This document shows, one piece after another, positions 1 through 5,332 of a stretch of DNA of 5,332 nucleotides. The stretch spans positions 1 through 5,332 of the forward strand of contig JAKAVI010000088.1 in NCBI GenBank assembly GCA_021817355.1, written 5' to 3'. The position numbers and the translations under genes are program-made. The DNA comes from Pseudomonadota bacterium. GTDB lineage: Bacteria > Pseudomonadota > Alphaproteobacteria > Micropepsales > Micropepsaceae. Below the pieces are notes generated by a model that did not search any database, was not told the DNA's origin, and was given only the letters and a program-made list of their open reading frames with translations. The first letter of the stretch is position 1. The number at the start of each line of letters is the position of its first letter.

Positions 1-180
1 GGTGTCCACCGTAAGCCCATTATCCTCGTCGACACTGCAGATTATTACGCGCCCCTCCTGGCCCTGCTCGAACATGTGGTGCGTCATGGCTTTGCCCGCC
101 CTGAAAGTCTGGCCTTTGTCAGGCGCGTGCCCGACGTGGCGGCGGCGATCGAAAGCCTGCACCAAGCCGCAGCTCCCTGA
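1..180 (+). CDS. LOG family protein, C-terminal fragment (TIGR00730, lysine decarboxylase-like fold)
   Basis: This is the last 59 codons of a gene that enters from the left edge, read in frame 1 and ending in TGA at 178-180. The peptide contains HRKPIILVDTADYYAPLLAL, followed by a helix with EHVVRHGFARPESL and then VPDVAAAIESL. This matches the C-terminal pattern of LOG proteins: KP(I/V) strand, YY.PLL, hxxxxGF(I/A)RPE, and a final helix. Characterised family members are cytosolic nucleotide phosphoribohydrolases that release cytokinin-like bases from riboside monophosphates. The PGGxGT and catalytic Arg/Glu motifs lie outside the window, so activity cannot be judged. The gene converges on the thioredoxin-like gene that follows on the other strand. 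The family assignment rests on a short but distinctive segment. Confidence 0.8.
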   Translation, partial: GVHRKPIILVDTADYYAPLLALLEHVVRHGFARPESLAFVRRVPDVAAAIESLHQAAAP

Positions 181-228
181 CTTGTACGGAGGGGCAGTAG
201 GCGGACGCCCTAGCTGGCGGAGGACGAG

Positions 229-270
229 AGCCGGTGTGCGGCTGACCCAAGGGGGCGCCGGCGCCCCCTT
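229..270. terminator. GC-rich palindrome between convergent genes, possible weak bidirectional terminator
   Basis: The 88-base gap between the LOG stop and the thioredoxin-like stop ends in a perfect 22-base palindrome at 249-270. Its left half is AAGGGGGCGCC and the right half is the exact reverse complement. As RNA it could form a nine-pair stem with a CCGG loop in either direction. It covers two bases of the leftward gene's TAA stop (269-271). A smaller hairpin, AGCCG-GTGTG-CGGCT, lies just before it at 229-243. Neither strand has a T-tract after the stem, so this is not a textbook intrinsic terminator. It may slow RNA polymerase, protect 3' ends or work with Rho. The rest of the gap (181-228) shows nothing I recognise. 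Confidence 0.4.
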
Positions 271-877
271 ACGACAGCGGCCTTGGCGCCGATGCGAGCA
301 GGTGACGGAAATAGCGGACGGCCGAGGGGGCATCCCAATGGGCGGTTCCTACCACCCGCGCAATCTCCCGCCCGGCGGGGTCGATCAGGATCGAGGTCGG
401 CAGCCCGTAGGCATCAAAGCTCCGGAGGAAGGCGTGGGCGGGATCGCGCCACACCCCGAGCCTCTCGGCCTGATGGGCAGCGAGAAAGGCCCCGATTGTC
501 TTGGCATCGGCATGGCCGACATTGACGGCCACAATATCAAGGCCACCCCCCTTCAGGGCGGTTTTCAGGGCCGCCAGCGCCGGCAGCTCGCGCACGCAAG
601 GCGCACACCAGGTGGCCCAGAGATTGACGAGCAGATAGTGTCCGCGGAAGCTGTCCAGCATCCTCAGCCGCCCACGCCCATCGGCGACAGCGATATCCGG
701 GGCCTGGCGGGGATGGCGGAGGGGCTGAAGGCGGGACAGCGCCGACGGCGGGCTCTGCACCGCGTGGACAGGCCCCGACAGGATCACATATAGAACCCCG
801 GCAAGGACCGCCGTGGCGACGGCAAGTACGGCGGCAGGCAAGGGCTTCAAGACGGCCTTGGCAGCAAATCGAGGCAT
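269..877 (-). CDS. tlpA: TlpA/ResA-type membrane-anchored thiol:disulfide oxidoreductase
   Basis: This 202-residue protein has a short basic N-terminus and one hydrophobic segment (about residues 13-34) that fits an uncleaved signal anchor or signal peptide. A thioredoxin fold follows on the periplasmic side. The active site is WCAPC, with cysteines at 91 and 94, preceded by LLVNLWAT. The cis-proline loop is [10 protein letters not shown], with Pro160. APDIAVAD near residue 60 is the usual AhpC/TSA-Redoxin entry strand. TlpA/ResA proteins reduce disulfides in apocytochrome c or in copper-site assembly factors for cytochrome oxidase; the substrate here is unknown. ATG at 875-877 was chosen; TTG at 878-880 is an in-frame alternative one codon upstream. 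No strong Shine-Dalgarno sequence precedes either. The start lies nine bases from that of argH on the other strand, and the TAA stop is embedded in a palindrome. Confidence 0.9.
   Translation of the reverse strand: MPRFAAKAVLKPLPAAVLAVATAVLAGVLYVILSGPVHAVQSPPSALSRLQPLRHPRQAPDIAVADGRGRLRMLDSFRGHYLLVNLWATWCAPCVRELPALAALKTALKGGGLDIVAVNVGHADAKTIGAFLAAHQAERLGVWRDPAHAFLRSFDAYGLPTSILIDPAGREIARVVGTAHWDAPSAVRYFRHLLASAPRPLS
765..794 (+). promoter_or_regulatory. Candidate promoter for argH inside tlpA
   Basis: TGGACA at 765-770 and TATAGA at 789-794 are separated by 18 bases. They match the sigma-70 consensus at five of six and four of six positions. Transcription would start near 801 and give argH a leader of about 86 bases, antisense to the membrane-anchor codons of tlpA. 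There is no intergenic space for an argH promoter, so it must lie here or further upstream. The AT-rich -10 element also encodes a Tyr-Val-Ile stretch of TlpA, so the match could be a coincidence of coding. Confidence 0.35.
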
Positions 878-886
878 CAAGCACCA

Positions 887-2269
887 ATGACAACGAACAA
901 AATGTGGGGCGGGCGGTTTTCTGAAGGACCCGCGTCGATCATGGAGAAAATAAACGCCTCCGTCGATGTCGACAAACGTCTCGCCGCGGAAGATCTTGCC
1001 GGATCAAAGGCTCATGCCCGAATGCTGGCGGCCTGCGGTATCATCACAGACGCCGATGGCGCAGCGATTGTCAGCGGACTGGAGGAGATCGAGGCCGAGA
1101 TCGCGGCCGGCCACTTCGAATTCAGGCGGAGCCTTGAGGACGTGCATCTCAACATCGAGAGCCGGCTGGCCGAAAAGATCGGTCCGGTTGCCGGCCGGCT
1201 GCACACCGCGCGTTCCCGCAATGATCAGGTCGCCACCGATTTCAGGCTGTGGGTGCGCACGGCCTGCGGCCGCGCCGAAGAGGGGCTCAAGGCGCTCCAG
1301 CAGGTGCTGCTCGATCTGGCAGCGGCCCATGCCGACACCATCATGCCGGGGTTTACGCACATGCAGCCGGCCCAGCCGGTGACCTTCGGCCACCATTGTC
1401 TGGCCTATATCGAAATGTTTGCCCGTGATCGCGATCGCCTGGTGCACTGCGCCCGGCGCCTCAACGAATGCCCTCTGGGTGCGGCGGCCCTGGCCGGAAC
1501 ACCCTATCCCATCGACCGCAACATGACGGCCAAGGCCCTTGGCTTTGACGGGCCTGCGCGCAATTCCCTTGATGCGGTTGCTGCGCGCGATTTCGCCCTT
1601 GATTACCTCGCCGCCGCCACCATCGCGGCCACCCACCTCTCCCGCCTGGGCGAAGAAATCGTCATCTGGGCAAACCCCGGCTTCGGCTTCATCCGCCTGA
1701 GCGATGCCTTCTCCACCGGCTCATCCATCATGCCCCAGAAACGCAATCCGGATGCGGCTGAGCTTGTCCGCGCCAAGAGCGGGCGCATTCTGGGCAGCTT
1801 CGTCGGCCTCACGACGGTGATCAAGGCACTGGCCCTTGCCTACGCCAAGGATCTCCAGGAAGACAAGGAGGCGGTATTTTCGGCCGCCGACGCCCTTGAG
1901 CTGTGCCTTGCCGCCATGGCCGGCATGCTCAGTGACATCACGGTGCGGCCCGAGCAGATGCGCCAGGCGGCCGAAGCCGGCTTTCCCACCGCCACCGACC
2001 TTGCCGACTGGTGCGTGCGCGAGCTTTCAATTCCCTTCCGCGAGGCCCACCATATCGCTGGCGCAATCGTCAAACAGGCCGAACAGATGGGTGTGGCATT
2101 AGCCGAACTGCCGCTGTCGCAGATGCAGGCGGTCGAGCCGCGCATCGATGCGCGGGTCTTTGCGGTGCTAACGCTGGAGGCCTCGGTCAACGCCCGCCGC
2201 AGCTTTGGCGGTAGCGCGCCTGAGCAGGTACGCAGCCAGCTCGCCCATTGGCGCAGGAACCTCTCATGA
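887..2269 (+). CDS. argH: Argininosuccinate lyase
   Basis: ArgH cleaves argininosuccinate to arginine and fumarate, the last step of arginine biosynthesis, as a cytosolic homotetramer. The 460-residue length is normal for the family. Visible family motifs are MWGGRF at 6-11, HTARSRNDQ at 106-114 and THMQPAQP at 157-164, which carries the probable catalytic His158. The fumarate lyase signature [10 protein letters not shown] lies at 278-287, with the catalytic serine in the mobile loop at 279-280. KRN in place of KKN is, as I recall, a common proteobacterial variant. ATG at 887 was chosen because orthologues usually have a few residues before MWGGRF; ATG at 902 would start exactly at that Met but has no ribosome site. 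A GAGG at 871-874 sits 12 bases before the chosen start, which is rather far, so initiation may be weak or leader-dependent. The gene opens a tightly packed rightward operon. Confidence 0.97.
   Translation: MTTNKMWGGRFSEGPASIMEKINASVDVDKRLAAEDLAGSKAHARMLAACGIITDADGAAIVSGLEEIEAEIAAGHFEFRRSLEDVHLNIESRLAEKIGPVAGRLHTARSRNDQVATDFRLWVRTACGRAEEGLKALQQVLLDLAAAHADTIMPGFTHMQPAQPVTFGHHCLAYIEMFARDRDRLVHCARRLNECPLGAAALAGTPYPIDRNMTAKALGFDGPARNSLDAVAARDFALDYLAAATIAATHLSRLGEEIVIWANPGFGFIRLSDAFSTGSSIMPQKRNPDAAELVRAKSGRILGSFVGLTTVIKALALAYAKDLQEDKEAVFSAADALELCLAAMAGMLSDITVRPEQMRQAAEAGFPTATDLADWCVRELSIPFREAHHIAGAIVKQAEQMGVALAELPLSQMQAVEPRIDARVFAVLTLEASVNARRSFGGSAPEQVRSQLAHWRRNLS
947..975 (-). promoter_or_regulatory. 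Candidate promoter for tlpA inside argH
   Basis: On the minus strand, TTGTCG (975-970) and TATTTT (952-947) are separated by exactly 17 bases. Each matches four of six sigma-70 consensus positions. Transcription would start near 940, giving a leader of about 63 bases before the tlpA ATG at 877. The two genes start only nine bases apart, so a tlpA promoter has to lie within argH. The match is modest, and no experimental or comparative support is available. Confidence 0.25.
2255..2259 (+). promoter_or_regulatory. Ribosome binding site of the small lipoprotein gene
   Basis: AGGAA at 2255-2259 lies six bases before the ATG at 2266, inside the last codons of argH. This good site and spacing support the small frame as a real gene. 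The ATGA overlap with the argH stop would also allow re-initiation by terminating ribosomes. Confidence 0.6.
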
Positions 2270-2412
2270 TCCGCCGTGTTCTGCTGCTCAGCGTCCTTGT
2301 GCTCGTGCTGGCAGGATGCGGCGTCAAAGCTAACCTCGTCATGCCCGATGGCAAGCCCACGCCCAAGGGCCAGCAGGATCCGTCACGCCCGCCAAGCCCG
2401 TTGGGACAATAA
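2266..2412 (+). CDS. lptM: Small outer-membrane lipoprotein, LptM (YifL)-like
   Basis: This 48-residue protein starts [19 protein letters not shown], a textbook lipoprotein signal: two arginines, a hydrophobic core and the lipobox LAGC with Cys18. The predicted mature chain is only 31 residues. It is rich in Pro, Lys and Gln and ends in TAA. Gly at +2 rather than Asp predicts outer-membrane sorting by Lol. [16 protein letters not shown] loosely follows the CGxKGPLYxP start of LptM proteins, which are often encoded beside dapF or lysA. In Escherichia coli LptM helps LptD fold and form its disulfides during LPS translocon assembly. The gene overlaps argH by four bases (ATGA) and lysA by one (TAATG), so it is probably co-translated with both. 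The lipoprotein call is firm. The LptM call rests on position, size and a partial motif; the KGPLY part is not well kept. Confidence 0.8.
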   Translation: MIRRVLLLSVLVLVLAGCGVKANLVMPDGKPTPKGQQDPSRPPSPLGQ

Positions 2413-3674
2413 TGCGTCACTTCGAATATCGGAACGGCACCCTTCATGCCGAAGAGGTCAATCTCGCTACCCTGGCGCAAGAGGTTGGAACCCCGTTTTA
2501 CTGTTACTCGGGTGCGGCTCTGCGCCATCACTATGAGAGCTTCGCTGCAGCCATGCCGAAAGGCTCCTTGATCGCCTATTCGGTCAAGGCCAATGGCAAT
2601 CTCGCCATTCTGCGCCAGCTCGCCCGGTTGGGCAGTGGCGCGGACATCGTGTCAGGCGGTGAGCTGCACAAGGCGCTGGTAGCAGGCATCGCTCCGGCGC
2701 GCATCGTCTATTCAGGTGTCGGCAAAACCGTTCGCGAGATGACGCGCGCGCTCAACGCCGGCATCCTCCAATTCAACGTCGAAAGCGAAGCCGAACTTGA
2801 GGCACTCAATAGCGTTGCCCTCTCTTTGGGCACACGCGCGCCAATCGCCATCCGGGTCAATCCCGATGTCGATGCACGAACCCATGCCAAGATCACCACC
2901 GGCACCAAGCAAAGCAAATTCGGCATTTCCTGGAACCGTGCCCGCGAGGTCTACGCCCATGCCGCCCGTCTGAAGGGTATCCGCATCGTCGGCATCGATT
3001 GTCATATTGGCAGCCAGATCGTCGAGCTGGCGCCCTTCGAAGCCGCCTTCAGCCGTATCATCGCGCTCGCACGCGAACTGCGGGCCGAGGGCCACACCAT
3101 CTCCTCGATCGATTTCGGCGGCGGGCTTGGCGTTGCCTACCGCGCCGACAACGCCCCACCGGCTGAGCCCAGCGCCTATGGCGCCATGATCGCCGCCTTG
3201 ACCGGCACCCTTGACGCGCAACTGATCTTCGAACCTGGACGACGCATCGTGGCCGAAGCCGGCATCCTCGTGACGCGGGTCATTTACGTCAAGGAGGCCG
3301 AAACCAAGCGCTTTGTCATCCTCGATGCCGGCATGAACGATCTGCTGCGCCCAGCGCTCTATGATGCCTATCACGAGATCGTGCCCCTGCATGGCCCCAA
3401 GGCAAACACAACTGTCTACGATGTTGTCGGTCCGGTATGTGAAACCGCCGATCTTTTCGCGCACGAGCGCCCCCTCCCCGAGCTTAAAGCGGGTGATCTT
3501 GTCGCCATTCTGACCGCCGGGGCCTATGGCGCCGTCATGGCATCGTCGTACAATGCACGACCGCCAGCCGCCGAAGTGCTCGTCGACGCAAAAAACTGGG
3601 CGATCATACGTGGCCGCGCAGATGAGGATGCCCTTGTCCAACAGGATCAACTCCCGCCCTGGCTGGAAGACTGA
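2412..3674 (+). CDS. lysA: Diaminopimelate decarboxylase
   Basis: LysA decarboxylates meso-2,6-diaminopimelate to L-lysine, the last step of the DAP pathway, as a PLP-dependent cytosolic dimer. The 420-residue protein has the alanine racemase-like barrel followed by the C-terminal sheet domain. The PLP lysine is K59 in YSVKANGN. HIGSQI begins at His198, and the glycine-rich phosphate loop DFGGGLG is at 234-240. EPGR at 274-277, CETAD with Cys343 at the active site, and AYGAVMASSYN at 371-381 with a PLP- and substrate-contacting Tyr complete the family motifs. Nothing essential is missing. The start shares a base with the preceding stop (TAATG). A weak GGGA at 2403-2406 sits at normal distance, so translation probably depends on coupling. 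The next gene begins inside the last 50 bases of lysA. meso-DAP is also a peptidoglycan building block, so LysA draws on the same pool as cell-wall synthesis. Confidence 0.97.
   Translation: MRHFEYRNGTLHAEEVNLATLAQEVGTPFYCYSGAALRHHYESFAAAMPKGSLIAYSVKANGNLAILRQLARLGSGADIVSGGELHKALVAGIAPARIVYSGVGKTVREMTRALNAGILQFNVESEAELEALNSVALSLGTRAPIAIRVNPDVDARTHAKITTGTKQSKFGISWNRAREVYAHAARLKGIRIVGIDCHIGSQIVELAPFEAAFSRIIALARELRAEGHTISSIDFGGGLGVAYRADNAPPAEPSAYGAMIAALTGTLDAQLIFEPGRRIVAEAGILVTRVIYVKEAETKRFVILDAGMNDLLRPALYDAYHEIVPLHGPKANTTVYDVVGPVCETADLFAHERPLPELKAGDLVAILTAGAYGAVMASSYNARPPAAEVLVDAKNWAIIRGRADEDALVQQDQLPPWLED
3624..3627 (+). promoter_or_regulatory. Ribosome binding site bearing on the DUF4175 start
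   Basis: GAGG at 3624-3627 is the only purine-rich site near the start of the DUF4175 frame, and it lies within lysA. It directly touches the ATG at 3628, which is too close for normal use. It is six bases from an in-frame TTG at 3634, which is ideal spacing. The ribosome site therefore argues for TTG, while codon preference argues for ATG at 3622 or 3628. The choice changes the protein by only two to four residues. Confidence 0.4.
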
Positions 3675-5332
3675 CCGCATCGAGCGCTTCATCGCGCTGG
3701 CGCGCGTCATCGCAGCATTCGAACGGCTGTGGCCTCGCCTGTGGCCTGCCACCGGTCTCATCGGTCTGTGGCTGGCTGCGGGCCTCTTTGGTGCCTTTGC
3801 ACTGCTGCCTGGCTGGTTGCACCTCTTTCTGCTCCTGCTCGTCATCGTCGCCATCGCCGATCGCACTCTTTTGCAATGGCAGAGCTTCGTGTGGCCGAGC
3901 TGGCAGGACGGCGCCCGCCGTCTGGAGCGTGATTCAACCCTTGCCCACCGGCCCATCAGCGAAGCCGACGACACCCTGGCCCTCGGCCGGGGCAATGCCT
4001 ATGCCGAGGCCCTGTGGCGCGCGCACCGGCGCGCAGCACTCGCCCGCATCACGCGGCTGCGCCTTGGCCTTGCCCATCCTAGGCTGGCAGACAGAGACCC
4101 CCATGGCCTGCGTTTTGTAGTGCTCGCACTTCTGGTCGGCGGCGCCGTGGTTGCAGGCTCTGACTGGCCAGCGCGCCTGGCCGCCGCCTTCCTGCCCGAT
4201 TTTACCCCTGCCCAAAGCGCACATCTGGATGCCTGGATCACCCCACCTGCCTATACTGGCGAGGCACCCCTTTATCTGAGCCGACACACAAACCACATTC
4301 GGGTGCCACAAGGCTCCCAGCTGGTGATCCGCGTGCATGGCGCCCTTGCTCCGCCGCGGCTGACCAGCGCTGAGGGGCGCACACCGCACTTTAGGGTAGC
4401 GGCAGCCGGGCATGGCCGCGAATTCATGAGCTCATCGCCGCTCATGAGGAGCGGGCGGATCGCCGTAATCGCCGATGGACAAACTCTCGCCCGCTGGCGG
4501 ATCGAGGTCGAGGCTGATCGCCCACCTGTAGTCGGCTTTGCTGCCCCGCCACAGCCCACCGCGCGCGATGCCACCAAATTCTCGATCCTGGCCAAGGATG
4601 CGTATGGCATTACCAAACTCGAACTGAGCCTCGCCCCGCTTGAGGGGGTGCGCAAAGCGCCAGAGGTCTTGGCGCTGCCGGTCGATGACCCCAGCGCCAA
4701 GACCTTGCGCGAGACAGTCTACGAGGATCTGTCCCAAAGCCCCTATGCCGGCCTCAAGGTCCGCGCGATTCTGACCGCCACCGATGCCGCAGGAAAGAGC
4801 GGCCAGAGCGCAGCGGCCGTCTTTACGCTGCCCCAGCGCATCTTCACCAATCCCCTCGCGCGGGCACTCGTGGAACAGCGACGCCATCTGATTGTGGGCG
4901 ATCTTGCCGCACTTCCGCAGGTGGTGGCGACACTCAACGCACTTACATTCGCGCCCCAATATTTTTTCGTCGGGCGCCTGGGTGCTTACCTGGCCATCCG
5001 CAGCGCCTACCATGGCTTGCGCGACGTCCAGGATCGCCACGACATTGTGCGTGTCGAGGATCTTCTGTGGCAGACCGCCCTTGCCCTTGATCACAAGGAC
5101 GCCACCGATCTTGCCCAGCAATTGCGCGCGCTGCAGGCCATGCTGACAAAGGCCCTGGCCAGCGGCGCCCCGCAGAGCCAGATCAGCCAGCTGATGAAGC
5201 GCTATCAAAAGGTGCTGCAAGACTATCTGGCGAAGCTTGCACAAAACGCTGCACCGGGGGCCATGACCCTCCCATCGCCCCACGTCCGCATCATCACCGG
5301 ACAAGAACTCGAAGACATGATGAAGGCGATCC
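3628..5332 (+). CDS. DUF4175 / TIGR02302 family membrane protein, 3' end beyond the window
   Basis: An uninterrupted frame of 568 codons runs to the right edge with no stop. Family members are around 800 residues or more, so the C-terminal third is probably missing. Residues about 41-59 and 61-77 form a hydrophobic hairpin just after ERLWPRLWP. A third membrane segment (about 162-178, FVVLALLVGGAVVAG) precedes a long extracytoplasmic part. WITPPAYTG at 203-211, a VPQGSQLVIRV strand and two or more beta-rich stretches follow. LPQRIFTNPLARALVEQRR lies at 401-419, and a charged helical region with DIVRVEDLLWQTALALDHKD covers about 472-545. This order matches the TIGR02302 proteins I know from Alphaproteobacteria, whose function is not established. 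The start overlaps lysA by 47 bases, so expression is probably coupled to it. ATG at 3622 or TTG at 3634 are alternative starts. The family call is fairly sure; no function is assigned. Confidence 0.88.
   Translation, partial: MPLSNRINSRPGWKTDRIERFIALARVIAAFERLWPRLWPATGLIGLWLAAGLFGAFALLPGWLHLFLLLLVIVAIADRTLLQWQSFVWPSWQDGARRLERDSTLAHRPISEADDTLALGRGNAYAEALWRAHRRAALARITRLRLGLAHPRLADRDPHGLRFVVLALLVGGAVVAGSDWPARLAAAFLPDFTPAQSAHLDAWITPPAYTGEAPLYLSRHTNHIRVPQGSQLVIRVHGALAPPRLTSAEGRTPHFRVAAAGHGREFMSSSPLMRSGRIAVIADGQTLARWRIEVEADRPPVVGFAAPPQPTARDATKFSILAKDAYGITKLELSLAPLEGVRKAPEVLALPVDDPSAKTLRETVYEDLSQSPYAGLKVRAILTATDAAGKSGQSAAAVFTLPQRIFTNPLARALVEQRRHLIVGDLAALPQVVATLNALTFAPQYFFVGRLGAYLAIRSAYHGLRDVQDRHDIVRVEDLLWQTALALDHKDATDLAQQLRALQAMLTKALASGAPQSQISQLMKRYQKVLQDYLAKLAQNAAPGAMTLPSPHVRIITGQELEDMMKAI

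Noticed and set aside
181..248. Possible small gene or RNA in the gap between the LOG gene and tlpA.
   Set aside because: No frame with a ribosome site and sensible composition is visible, and the only structures are the small hairpin and the palindrome already listed.
2..793. A long plus-strand open frame (263 codons) across the LOG end and antisense to tlpA.
   Set aside because: It overlaps two genes with clear family motifs, its translation is low-complexity and rich in Arg, Gly and Pro with no recognisable domain, and such frames are expected opposite GC-rich genes.
1004..1636. A 210-codon minus-strand frame inside argH.
   Set aside because: argH is intact and fully motif-bearing here. 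The antisense frame shows no domain.
1719..1748. ArgH signature reads MPQKRN instead of the textbook MPQKKN.
   Set aside because: The Lys-to-Arg change is conservative and, to my knowledge, common in proteobacterial ArgH. It does not suggest a changed enzyme.
2712..3995. A 427-codon minus-strand open frame antisense to lysA and the DUF4175 start.
   Set aside because: The opposite strand carries LysA with every active-site motif. The antisense product has no recognisable fold, and its length is explained by third-position GC bias.
4425..4448. Local inverted repeats CATGAG and CTCATG, including the palindromes ATGAGCTCAT and CTCATGAG.
   Set aside because: They are short, lie inside DUF4175 coding sequence reading FMSSSPLMRS, and have no promoter or operator context. 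Chance is sufficient.
4432..5304. A 290-codon minus-strand open frame near the right edge.
   Set aside because: It is antisense to the DUF4175 gene, whose translation matches the family over the same stretch. It looks like a codon-bias shadow.

Overview
This 5.3 kb window looks like ordinary chromosome from an alphaproteobacterium. It is GC-rich, with strong third-position GC bias in its genes. The gene order is a tlpA-like gene divergent from argH, then a very small lipoprotein, lysA and a DUF4175/TIGR02302 protein; I know this last family mainly from Alphaproteobacteria. The genus cannot be named from the sequence alone. I see no mobile element, CRISPR array, tRNA, rRNA or riboswitch.

Layout. 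Positions 1-180 (+) hold the last 59 codons of a LOG-family (lysine decarboxylase-like, TIGR00730) protein. Positions 181-268 are a short gap with a perfect GC-rich palindrome. Positions 269-877 (-) encode a membrane-anchored TlpA/ResA-type thioredoxin that converges on the LOG gene. Nine bases separate its start codon from that of argH (887-2269, +). argH overlaps a 48-codon lipoprotein gene (2266-2412) by ATGA. That gene overlaps lysA (2412-3674) by one base in TAATG. The DUF4175 gene starts inside the 3' end of lysA, around 3628, and runs off the right edge. The DUF4175 frame has no stop codon in the window, so a search limited to complete ORFs misses it, although it is the longest coding region here.

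How the genes fit together. The four rightward genes have no intergenic space and should be one translationally coupled operon. ArgH makes the last step to arginine and LysA the last step to lysine, using the peptidoglycan precursor meso-diaminopimelate. The small lipoprotein resembles the LptM (YifL) group, which is often found next to dapF or lysA and helps assemble the LPS translocon. The DUF4175 protein is an uncharacterised membrane protein. The run therefore mixes amino-acid biosynthesis with probable envelope functions.

Nothing here amounts to a clearly new system. The points most worth following are the tiny LptM-like gene, the uncharacterised DUF4175 gene coupled to lysA, and the very tight tlpA/argH divergent start, where each promoter must lie inside the opposite gene.
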